Shown here: positions 38,301 to 50,300 of the stretch, piece by piece
Position numbering within the stretch: the first letter of the stretch is position 1
How the letters are laid out: each line of letters begins with the position of its first letter
NCBI GenBank assembly: GCA_029706075.1
Contig: JAINUG010000394.1
Location: 372,001 to 436,000 of the forward strand
From: Aldrovandia affinis
Taxonomy: Eukaryota > Chordata > Actinopteri > Notacanthiformes > Halosauridae
Reading direction: 5' to 3'
Length of the DNA: 64,000 bases
Program-made: the position numbers and the translations under genes
The notes under the pieces: generated by a model
Told to the model about the DNA's origin: nothing
The model's database searches: none
Seen by the model: only the letters and a program-made list of their open reading frames with translations

Positions 38301-41300
38301 TTATGATTACATTTTGTACAAAAGCCCAAATATATGTTGTATGTATAAATATATAGCAAATATTTAGTATCCAATTCCACATTTTCCCCTCTGCCTTCCT
38401 TGGTAAATATTGAAAAATGAGCTGTTACTTTACAGACATCATTGCATTATATCTGCCTGATAAAAAAAAAATCTGGATTTCAATGTTGTTTTAGGAGAAC
38501 TAAATTATTGAACCCTAAAATTATTAATTCCCCAATACATTACATGGAAAATTATGTGTTAGTCATGAATTTAATTTAGGTGGCAAATAGTTATATGACT
38601 GCGTTTAAATGAAATGTTACCACCCTCCTCTCTTCTCTCTTAGTTTGGGAGAACGGAAGTCATTGACAACACGCTAAATCCAGAGTTTGTACGCAAATTC
38701 ATCCTGGACTATTTCTTTGAGGAGAGACAGAACCTTCGTTTTGATCTGTAAGTAAAACCTGTGTGTGGTTGTGTGGTTGATCATTATGTGTTGTGTGAGC
38801 ATGTGTCTGTTTGTCTGTTTGGGTGTGTGTGCGTGTGTGTGTGTCTTTGCTTGGTGAGCGGGCACTGTCACAGATGGTATGTGAACCTCAGTCAGACATG
38901 AGAGGGGTCATGGGGGCACACGGTCACAGCCCCGGAGACCAGAGGGAAACTGAACCCCCACGCCAGTCCAGCCTGATCTGTTGTCATGACAACAAGGGAC
39001 TTCTGAAATCTCAGAATTTATTGTTATTATAGTTTTTTTGTGTTATTTTGTAGAACACATTTTCATGGCAATTGCAGAAAATAATTGGCACTATTTGTAC
39101 AAAAATACAAAAAAATCTAGATTAAATATTGACTACATCAAAAACAATATGTATGTTAAAATATAAATCAATTTTAAAGAGAGCAGCTCTGAAAGAAGCT
39201 GCTGAACTGTTTTTTCCAGGAGAAACCCAGATTGAAAGGTTGAAAGGTAGGTGCAGGAACAGAAGCTATGATTTAAAGAGGTGCAGATAAGAAGGTGAAA
39301 GCAAAATATGATACCCAACAGCAGTTCTTTTTCTTCAATCTTAGAGTGCCAAAAACATAATTAGATGTTCCCCTCTGCATTTGTGCAAGGTAACAGAATG
39401 AGGGATGGTTTTCATGGTTGAATAGATGGAATGTTCTTGATAGCTCAGTAAACAGTGGCGTGTGCTCTTTCTGCAGACACACAGTCCTTTGTTTATATAT
39501 TTTTATTTTTATTCCAGGCGAAGGATGTCAGATATGCATGACTACACGACAGGTTATAAATAGCAGCAGAGGCCCTAATGTTGGCCAGTGAGGCGTTGTG
39601 AGTGTAAATTGCTTTGCGTTGGCTAGCTGACTGCCTCCAGGCCCAGTGCTGTGGGTCGGAAAACATCAGGTCCCATTACATTCCACTATGATGGCTAAGC
39701 TCTACTCTTATCACGGCTAAGACATCCCTTCTGCTCTCTTTGTATATATCTTTTTTTTTTTTTTTCAACAATCTGTTTATTGAGATTTTCATACAAAACA
39801 AACATACAGACCAGAAAAATATTGATCAACACCTTATGATACAACAGTAGTGCAAGTAGTTAATAAAAATAAAATAAAAACTACACAAAAATAAGACAAG
39901 ACTAGAACAGGACAAATGTTACAAACCAAGAATAGAATCCAAGACCAAGACTAAGGACATAAAATGAATTAATAATAAAAAAAACAAAAAACAAAAACAA
40001 TAATAATAATAGACTAAAAGTTGCGTTGGTTGGTCAGCTGCCTGTCATGTCACAGTTTAATGTAACTAGAATACTATCATTCAGATATATCTGGTAAGTC
40101 CAGCTCTCGTATATATTCAAAAAAGGGGTCCCACATCTTACAAAATTTCCTCAGGGAACCGTTCACTATACACCTGATTCTTTCCAGTTTGACAAAATTA
40201 AGAACCTCTCTTATCCATAGGGTATGTGAAGGAGGTGTTGGAGATTTCCACTTAAGCAGTATCAATCGCCTGGCTAGTAGGGTGACAAAGGCCGTAAAGG
40301 CTGCCTCTAGGGAAGAAAGCAGCATTGTGTATGGGGTTGCACCGAACAATGCAGTCATGGCGTTAGGCTCAATTAATTTCCCAGTAATCTTTGATAGTGA
40401 TCTGAATATTCCCACCCAATACGATTGTAAAGCAGGACAGGACCAAAACATGTGTGCGTGACTGGCCGGTGCTTGGCGACACCTGTCACAAGTTGGGTCT
40501 ACATTTTTATAGATTTTAGAGAGCCTGACCTTTGTGAAGTGGGTGCGATGTATAATTTTGCACTGGATCAGTCCATGTTTCGCACAAATAGATGACCTAT
40601 GTACCCTGTCAAGAGCGACCTCCCAAAGTTCCTCAGGAATCACCTCTCCGAGATCTACCTCCCAAAGGGCTTTAATGGAGTTTAGGGAAACTAGGCGTAG
40701 GGAGTGAATCTGAGCATAGATATATGACATCATTCCTTTCAGAGCAGGTACTGGCTTGAGGAACGTGTCTAATGGTGAATCAGTAGGCCGGTTAGGAAAC
40801 TGAGGGAATCTACTACTAACAAAACTGCGAATCTGTAGATACCTGAAGAAGTGTTGTTTGGGTAGGGCAAATTTTTCAGATAGCTGTTGGAAAGAGGCAA
40901 ACGTGTTATCAATATATAGGTCATTGAGTGATTTGATGCCATGGTTGGACCAAATAGTGAATGCACCATCGACCAAGGAGGGAGGAAATACATGATTTGC
41001 ATTTATTGGGGCTAACATAGAGTATGTTTGTAGACCAAAGGAACGCCTGAACTGATTCCAGATTCTCAAGGACGATTTGACAATTACATTTTCCGTGTAA
41101 GCAGATGAGGAGCTTTTAATGGGAGAGTGAGCTAATGCTATAAGAGACACTGGCTCACAGGAAGCAGCCTCCATTTCAAGCCAAATAGGCAGGAAGTGGT
41201 TAGGATCAGATTGTAGCCAGGATTGTATTATTCTAATATTAGCAGCCCAATAATAAAATCTAAAATTTGGTAGAGCCATCCCACCCAGTGCCTTCGGTCT

Positions 41301-44300
41301 CTGTAAAAATTGCTTGCGTATCCTTGGAATTTTCCTGTTCCAAATGAAATCTGAAATAATGGTATCAATTCTACAAAAAAAGCGTTGGGGGAGGAAAATG
41401 GGTACACATTGAAATAAATATAAAAATTTAGGGAGGGTGTTCATCTTGATAGAGTTGATTCGGGCAGCTAAAGATAGATTCAGCACTGACCAGCGGTCAA
41501 AGTCCTCCTGTACACGAGACAGAAGGGGGGCAAAATTTGCCTTATAAAGGTCTCTAAATTTGTCAGTTACCTGAACCCTAAATAAGTGAAGCTGTGTATT
41601 GCAGTTTTAAATGGCAGGCTATGTAGTGGATACTCACGTGCTGCTTTATTTAGAGGGAATAATTCACTTTTGCTGAAGTTCAATTTGTAACCGGATATAA
41701 CACCAAATGAGTTAAGAATAGAGAGGGTTGCAGGGATAGAAACCGAAAAATTAGAAACATAAAGGAGAAGATCGTCCGCGTAAAGCGAAACCCTTTGTTC
41801 CACTTCATTCCTGAAAATGCCTGTAATGCGCGGGGTCACAGCGAAGCGCGATGGAAAGAGGCTCAATGGCTAAGGCGAATAAAAGGGGACTCAGGGGGCA
41901 ACCCTGCCTAGTGGAGCGATGGAGGGGGAAATACTCAGAATGAGTGTTATTTGTCCTCACTGAGGCCAGGGGGGATGAATACAACAGCTTCACCCATGAA
42001 ATGAAGTTCTTACCAAAGCCAAACTTCTCTAAGGTGTAAAAGAGGTGCCTCCACTCCACGCGATCAAAGGCCTTTTCTGCATCTAAGGATATCACAGCTT
42101 CTGGCACAGAGGTCATGGGGGGCTGATAGATAGTATTAAAGAGGCGTCTTAAATTTAAAAAAGAGTGTCTATTCTTAATGAACCCGGTTTGATCGGGAGA
42201 AATAATGGTTGGTAGCACTGTTTCCAAACGTAGGGCGAGCATTTTAGACAGCAATTTAAAGTCCACATTTAACAAACTAATTGGTCGATAAGAGGAGCAG
42301 GCAAGGGGTCTTTATTCTTTTTCAAAATAAGAGAAATAGAAGCTTGATTGAGTGTTGGTGGTAAACGAAGAGATTTGAATGATTCACTAAACATATCTAT
42401 CAAAACGGGGATTAATTTGTGTTGAAATTTCCTGTAGAACTCTAGTGGATAGCCGTCAGGCCCCGGACATTGCCACCTTGCATAGATGCAATAGCAGCCG
42501 AGAGTTCAGTAGCAGTTATTGGCTTCTCCATCTCTTCAACCAAATCAGGATGAACCAGAGGAATTTCCAGTGTGGCGAAAAAACTGTCAAAGTCCTGCGT
42601 GTCGAATTAGTTTCAGATGCGTACAACGAAGCATAATAATCCCTAAATTCATCATTAATTATTTTGGGGTCTATTGTGATATCAGAGGACGTTTGGATTT
42701 GGGGGATCTGGTGAGAGGAAGCGGTCTGCCGTAGTTGGTGGGCCAATAATCTGCCAGCTTTGTCACCCTGTTCATAGTAATTACTTCTGGATTTAAGGAG
42801 TAATTCAGCAGCATGGTCTGTAGACAGTGTATCGAATTCTGACTGTAGAGAGAGGCGTTCTTTATACGCATCTGGGGTCGGTAAAGTGGCATAGAGGTTA
42901 TCCAGTTGAGCAATACGCGTAGTTATTCTAGTTAGTCTTTCCCTTTTCAGTTTTTTCTCGTGACTGACATAGGAGATTATTTGCCCTCTAATATAAGCTT
43001 TCAATGTTTCCCACAGAATAGATGCAGAAATGTCTGGAGTTTTGTTAATACATAAAAAAGTATCAATTTGGTTGGAAATCAGCTCTACAAAGTTTTCATC
43101 CGAAAGTAAACGTGCATTAAAACGCCACGGGGTTTGTGCATGGACAAAGCCCTTAAAACGAATACTCAAAGTGACCGGGGCGTGATCCGAAATAACTGTA
43201 GCCTCATATGAACATGAGCTCACGGAAGGAAGAATTCTGTCATCTATCATAAAGTAGTCTATCCGAGTGAACGTATGGTGCACGTGGGAGAAAAATGAAT
43301 ACACTTTACCGGTGGGATTGAAAAAACGCCAGGGATCCGTGATTGCAAATTCGTTCATAAAGGTTCTAATTGTCTTAGCAGACCTTGAAGGTGCAGTGAC
43401 CTTAGTGGAAGAGCGGTCGAGCTCTGGGCTAAGCCAACAATTGAAGTCACCACCTAAAATTAGGAAGTGTGAAGACATATCAGGAAGGCTAGAAAAGAGC
43501 CGTCGAAAAAAATCTGCATTATCCCAGTTAGGGGCATATATATTGACTAGTAGAACCGGGGTATCATACAACCTGCCAGTAACAATTAGATATCTGCCAT
43601 TTGGATCGGATACCACCTCAGAGCATGTAAAGGGAACTGATTTATGTAACAAAATTGCAACCCCTCTAGACTTGCTGTGGAATGACGAATAATAGGAATG
43701 ACCAATCCAACTACCCTTAATACTTGGATAAACAGATGGTTTCAGGTGTGTTTCTTGGAGATAAATGATCTGAGCCCCCAAATGCTGAAGATGGCGAACA
43801 ACCCTAGTGCGCTTTACTAGGGAATTAAGACCTTTACAGTTCCAGCTAGTAAACTTGAGCGCATTACCATCAGGGTGTCGAATTAACCTGGGCTGGACCA
43901 TTCAAAAACTAATGAGGAGGAATAAAGCACCAGCAACACAACCAACAGCATAAAAATAAAAATAGGAAAAAGAAAAAAAAGAAAATACAAACAGAAACAA
44001 AACATGACAGGCACAATAAACACGCATAACCCTCACCCCTGTCCCACCCCAGCACTGCTATCTCCCCAAATGAGATGCGTGCAAAAACCTCCCTAAACAC
44101 AAATAATCCGGGCAGCTCCGTGGTAGCTCTAACAGGAACTCAATAGTGCTACCTGAGATAAAGTGTGACTTGTAAAACATTAACATATACATTGTACAGT
44201 CGAATGGGTACCCATAGCTGAAACCGTAATTAGCGTAAAGAGGAATCAATACGCATAAAAAAAAAGAAAATCTCGACCACATGGATCGGGCAAGGCACCT

Positions 44301-47300
44301 GGGAAATGTAGTCCACATTTAGTGTAAACAGTCTGGCTCAAGAGTGAAAGACAACGGCATAATCGTTCGTGCGCACCTGTCCTACACTGAAGGACAGGCA
44401 CCTGTCCCACACCGCAGGGCAGGCAGTCTACTTACAGTTCTTATTGACAAAATCAGCGGCCGCAGCAGGATCTTCAAACCTGTGTGACGGCCCATCTGGC
44501 ATGGTGATTCTGAGAGTTGCCGGAAGAGAAGACCGAACTTCACATTTGGGTAGGAGCGCAGAGTGCGCTTGACTGCGCCGAACGCGGCTCGCTTCTTGGC
44601 AACGGAGGATGTGTAATCCGGGAACAGAGAAATCCTCCCTCCCTTGTAGAGAAGGGGCGACTTCTCTCCAGCTCGCTGCAGTATCAGGCTACGGATATGG
44701 AAAAAGTGTACCCTTACCACAAAGGGACGAGGGGGGGTCCCCTCCTTGGGCTTCTCTCGTAGGATCCGGTGGGCACGGTCAAGTAGGGGCTTCTCATTCA
44801 GACCGAGCAAGTCCTGGAGTAGCTGGGCGACAAAGTCGGTGGCACGGGTCCCTCCAGTCCCTCCGGTACACCCAGCACCCGTATGTTGTTCCTTCTGGAT
44901 CGGCCCTCTAGGTCTTCACATTTATCATCTAGACGTTTCACTTGCGAGGTTAGCATACTAACTGTGGATTCCAACTCGTCTATCCAGTACTATGGTCCGT
45001 AGCCGCTCGTTCAAGGTCTCGCACCGTCTCCTCATGTGCATCCACTGTACGCTGAAGTGGTTCGATTGAGCTCTTCAATTCTTGTCTCACGGACGATATT
45101 TCAGAACGTAGACTCGCGGACAGGGCATCAATTTTCACGAATATGTCGCTCTTAAGAGAGTCCATCATGGACTGTAGCAGCGGAGCATCTAGGGTGCTAC
45201 TAGCCACATTAGCATCGTCTGTTGTCGGCAAAGCCTGATCAGAAAGTAGCGATGTTTTGCGGCCTACTCCAGTGGTCTCCCGTTTCTGCCGAACGTTTGA
45301 CATCGCGTGGCGGTCAAGAATCAGAATAGTTAAGCCAGAAGGTCTTCAAAGGTAGTTATAAATCGTGCCAGACTATTAATATGCGAAACTGTACAATGAA
45401 ATTATATATTTATGTCACATTATCTCGGAGCAGTAAGGGGACACGTCTACTCTCTTCTGTGCTCCATAGCGCCCCTCTTTGTATATATCTTTATGCATGT
45501 TTTAAAAGTGGAATTTTGGCACCAGACAAATGACTGTGTGTCCAGAACGACTTTCTGTCATCTTTGAGGGGAGCTCTGATGGCACACATTTTACATTTCA
45601 CATTTTAAGCATTTAGCAGACGCTCTTATCCAGAGCGACTTACAAGATGTGTATTAATACAAGGTAAGAACAATCATAGTTAGCGCACAAGATCAGTGCA
45701 GTAAAACAGCAATAGACATCATTGCAGGCGTCTGCGTATCATACCTGTAACACTGGGAAAGAAAAGGTTAGTGGGTTTTTTTTTCTTTTCTTTTTTATAG
45801 TGTAGAACAAGTAAACAGTGGTGACGACAGATTGACTAGATGGACAGTGTTCAGTGGTAGTGGAGTCTGAAGAGGTGGGTTTTGAGTCTCTTGCGGAAGA
45901 TTGGAAGTGATTCCGCAGTCCTGACCGATTGCGGGAGGTCGTTCCACCAGCGAGGGACCAGGACAGAGAAGAGGCGAGACCGCGAGGAGCGGCTGCCAGG
46001 CGCCCGGAGGGATGGAGCAGTCAGTTTGCCGGCGGAGCGGAGGGGTCTGGGTGGGATGTAGGGAGTGATGAGTGACTGGAGGTATGGGGGAGCAGTACCT
46101 CTGGCTGCTTGAAAAGCAAGCACCAGTGACTTGAATCTGATGCGTGCTGCGATGGGGAGCCAGTGCAGAGACGAGAGTAGAGGGGTGACGTGGGTGAACT
46201 TCGGCTGGTTGAACACCAGGCGAGCGGCAGCGTTCTGGACTAGTTGCACTGGCTTGATGGCACAGGCCGGAAGGCCTGCCAGCAAGGAATTGCAGTAGTC
46301 CAGACGTGAGATCACCAGGGCCTGGACCAGGAGTTGAGTGGCCTCTTGGGTGAGGAACGGTCGGATCCTCCGGATGTTGTGGAGGGAGAAACGGCAGGTC
46401 CGAGTGATCGCTGCAATATGGCTCGAGAAGCACAGCTGGTTGTCCAGGGTTACCCCAAGACTCCTGGCAGACTGGGACGGAGACACTATGGAGCCTTCCA
46501 CGGTGATTGACGCATCAATCATCGGGGAGCCCTTCGCTGGGAGGAAGAGCAGCTCTGTCTTCCCCAGGTTCAGCTTCAGGTGGTGGGTGGACATCCATGC
46601 GGAGATGTCAGCCAGGCATGCAGAGATCCGTGCCGGGACCTGGGTATCAGATGGAGAGAAGGAGAGAAACAATTGAGTGTCATCAGCATAACAGTGATAG
46701 GAAAAACCATGAGCAGAAATAACAGAGCCAAGTGACTTGGTGTACAGAGAGAATAGGACGGGGCCTAGCACCGAGCCCTGCGGGACTCCGGTAGAGAGGG
46801 TGTGGGGAGAGGAGAGGGATCCTCTCCAGGCCACCTGGTAGGACTGATCAGCCAGGTAGGACTCAAACCATGTCAACGCAGATCCAGAGATTCCCATCTC
46901 GACGAGAGATGAGAGCAGGACCCGGTGGTCCACGGTGTCGAATGCCGCCGACAGGTCGAGGAGGAGGAGGACGGAGCTAAGGGATCGGGACTTAGCCCCG
47001 TGAAGAGTCTTAGTGACTGCAAGGAGAGCAGTCTCTGTGGAGTGGCTTGCTCTGAACCCAGATTGGTTGGGATCAAGCAGTTCGTTCTGTAAGAGATGAG
47101 CAGACAGTTGATTATAGACAGCCCGCTCTAATGTTTTGGAAAGGAATGGGAGGAGAGAGACAGGTCGGTAGTTAGAGATGACAGCAGGATTCAGAGAGGG
47201 TTTTTTGAGGAGGGGGACAACATGAGCGCATTTGAGGGAGGAGGGGACAGAGCCAGAGTAAAGAGAGGAGTTAATGACATTGGAGACAAAGGGGAGGATG

Positions 47301-50300
47301 TCCATAGCAATGGACTGGAAGAGGGGGGAAGGAATGGGATCAAGAGGGCAGGTGGTGGGACGGTGGGAGAGAACAAGTTGAAGGATGTCTGAGTCAGGAA
47401 GGGGCGAGAAGGAGGACAGAGGGGTGGGAGGTTTAGGTAGCGAGATGGGAGAGGAGAGGTTGGGGGAAGGAGTTGCGAATGACATCAACCTTCTCGTGAA
47501 AGAAGGATGAGAAGTCATCAGCGGTTAGAGAGGAGGGGGGTGGGGGAGGAGGAGGGGTGAGGAGAGAGGAAAACGTAGAATAGAGTTTACGTGGGTTGGA
47601 AACAGAAGATTGAATCTTAGAAAGGAAAAATGCAGACTTAGCAGAGGAGAGGTTAGAGGCGAAGGAAGCCAGGAGTGTGTGGAAATCAGAGCTACAGGGG
47701 GATTTGGATTTTGGATTTTCTCCATTTCCTTTCTGCCGCTCGCAGTTTCAGTCGGTTAGCCCGAATGGAATCGGTTAGCCAGGGGGCGGGGGGGCGGAGA
47801 CGAGCAGGTTTAGTGGATAGAGGACAGAGTAAGTCAAGGAGGAGGAGAGAGAGAGGAAAGTAGGGTGGATGATGCTTCCTCAGCAGGTAGCTGAGAGAAG
47901 GCATCAGTAGGGGGAAGGAAGATAGGACAGTAGCTGACAGGGCAGCGGGGGAGAGAGAGCGGAGGTTGCGACGGACAGGGACAGTAGGAGCAGGTGAAGA
48001 TGGTTTAGGCACAGAGGGAGGGGAGGAGAAAGACAGAAAGCAATGATCAGACACATGTAGAGGCGATACCGTAATGTTGGGTGAGGCGCAGTTCCTGGTG
48101 AAGACCAAGCCCAGTTGGTTACCGGCCTTGTGGGTGGATGGGGATTCAGCCATGGTGAAGTCAAAGGACTGAAGCAGGGGGAGGAATGCAGAGGCCTGAG
48201 AGGTCTCCAGCGGCAGGTTGAAGTCACAGAGGAGTAAGACGGGAGTGCCATCCTCAGGGAAGGCACTGAGTAGGGCATCCATCTCGTCTAGGAAACTCCC
48301 CAGTGGACCTGGAGGGCGATAAAGAACAATGATGTGCAGTTTACATGGAACAGTGATAGTGACCGCATGAAATTCAAAGGAGGAGGGTGAGAAGTGAGGA
48401 AGAGGAACAATACCAAATCTCCACAGGGGGAGATCAGTATACCTGTCCCTCCACCTCTACCTGAGGGTCGTGGAAGTAGAACACCCCCCACCCCCCCAAG
48501 AAAAAAACCTGGTTAGCAGCAGGGTCACCCAATCAACATTCCTTAATAATGCCATATTGTAACTCACTGCCTGCTTCTGGAGTGACACCAATGACTGCCC
48601 TGCCTGAAATTCATTTACATTTGTATATGTGTTTGTGTGTGTGCGTTTGATCATTGTGTGAGTGAAAGAGAGCGTGAGAGAGATACAGAACAGAACTGAT
48701 TACACCAGTTAGCAGCAGGAGAGAGCCTGTGTGAGGTGTGTGTATGTAATCGTGTGCTTTATCTTTGTGTCAGCATGGGCCAGCGCACACAGCATGGGCC
48801 AGCGCACACTGTGCGTTTTTCTGTGTGTGCGTGTACGTATGTTTCCATCAGAATAATGACATATTTATGAATGAGGAATGAATGAACTGTACGGTACAGA
48901 AGGAGAACCTCTTATTTTTATGTGACACATTATGTAACAGGTTCACTGTTAATTAATTTACACATTACATTCAGTGTCACACATAAAACATAGTTTTACT
49001 TACAGATAATCATTGTTGTCATGACTGTGTAATGCAGTACACTGCACAACATGGCGTGCTTGAGTGTGTGTGTATGTGTGGACTGGTTCAGTGAACATCA
49101 GGGAATGTTATCATCAGTCTCTTTAAGGGTATTATGTATGGGGATCTCTTTGTTCTAAAGTATGTGGGAGCATCAAAGCATGCTCTACACTTTCATCTTT
49201 CACTAATAAATCACTCACAAACTCACCGTGGTTACTGACTGAAACTCCCGCATTAATGCAGGTGCGTTTATCAAAATAAAAAAAACAAATGGCATTCGCA
49301 ATTTCAATATAATAATGCATTCACTCATCCAGTGTATGTCGGGCACCTATAATGGTGGAGAAAAATAATGCTTCTCTTTCTTCAGTCATCGCTGGGGCTG
49401 TTCCTGTGTTCGCGGTCTCTTTCATGTGGCACAGCGGTACGCTTTACTGCCCTGTTGGGGGAAACTTCAAATATACTGCTATTAAATTAGTAGTGCTGTG
49501 TTAGCTGCAAGTTGGATCCATTCATTTGTAATTTTATATGGTTTTATTGCTACTACAGCAGAGGGGAGACAGCCCTGATGCTGGGCTGCCATGGGGTGGC
49601 GGCTGGTCTCGCTCTCACGCATCTTTCTCAACATGGTAACCCGGTTAGCCACGGAGTCAGCATACAGTATGCGGAAGGCCGTACTGTTAACATGTAGCTC
49701 AAAGGAAAGCCGTCCCTTCAACTCAGATCAACGTTTCTGGTCCCTGGTCCAGGAGGCCCCACACTGGTTTTCATTCCAACTGACTGCTTTTTGTTTCTTC
49801 CCTCTTCAGGTATGATGTTGACTCAAAAAGCGCTAACCTGTCGAAACACGTGAGTTCCTTTTATTCTCCTTTTCTGATGTCTGATTGCTGTGTCCTGGTA
49901 CCTGACAAACCCTGGTGGCACAAATCATAGTATTTTGTAGTTTTCAGATCTCTACTGAAGAATGCATCTTATCCTGATTTGCAGTGCTGGGAGAGTGAGG
50001 CTTCATTGGCTCCATGATTATAGAATAGCAAACCTCTGTGATTGATTTAGTGAGTCACTGATGGACATATGTAGCTCTGCCCATGACTACTTATTTCCAT
50101 TTCCTTTTCCTGCTTCTTTAGTGGCCATAACTAGCCAGAGAAATGAAAGCCTACAAATGACAGTGATTGAAAGCGCCTAGTTATGTCAGCATTGGCAGCC
50201 CAACATGGCACTCGCCAACTCCACGTGGCTCAACATCGTTATGCCTTTCTGCTTAATTGACCATCAGCTAATAACCACCAGACTACCCATTGATTAGCAT

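Larger units (their letters stand above)
39754..45474 (-). mobile_element. Near-full-length L1-clade LINE, antisense, with 18-bp target duplication
   Basis: This 5.7-kb element is flanked by the perfect duplication CTCTTTGTATATATCTTT (39736-39753 and 45475-45492). It ends in a poly(A) tail, read as poly(T) from 39754. Two coding regions follow L1 order on the minus strand: ORF1 (44370-45303), then ORF2 with endonuclease, reverse transcriptase and a C-terminal cysteine/histidine motif (43901-40077). A long target duplication plus poly(A) is the mark of target-primed insertion. Both ORFs carry frame breaks but long open stretches remain, so the copy is fairly young. It lies antisense to the copine gene. 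Confidence 0.93.
45593..48490 (-). mobile_element. L2-clade LINE, antisense, 5' truncated
   Basis: It codes for an endonuclease C-terminal part and a long reverse-transcriptase frame on the minus strand. Its 3' end (left side) carries the tail TAAGTCGCTCTGGATAAGAG, then CGTCTGCTAAATGC, shared with fish SINEs. The 5' end stops within the endonuclease near 48490, typical of incomplete reverse transcription. Only about 100 bases of intron separate it from the L1 target duplication. No target duplication was found. Confidence 0.88.
38748..49809 (+). other. Copine intron 4 (11.1 kb)
   Basis: The intron is dominated by antisense L1 and L2 elements (39754-48490). A (TG)n tract lies near 38760-38845. 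The stretches 38860-39735, 45493-45592 and 48500-49809 show no gene; the last contains a small tandem duplication at 48772-48809. Confidence 0.8.

Noticed and set aside
43267-43692. 141-codon + strand frame
   Set aside because: It is antisense to the L1 endonuclease and has no features of its own.
46338-46722. + strand frames of 112 and 71 codons
   Set aside because: They are shadows of the antisense L2 reverse transcriptase.
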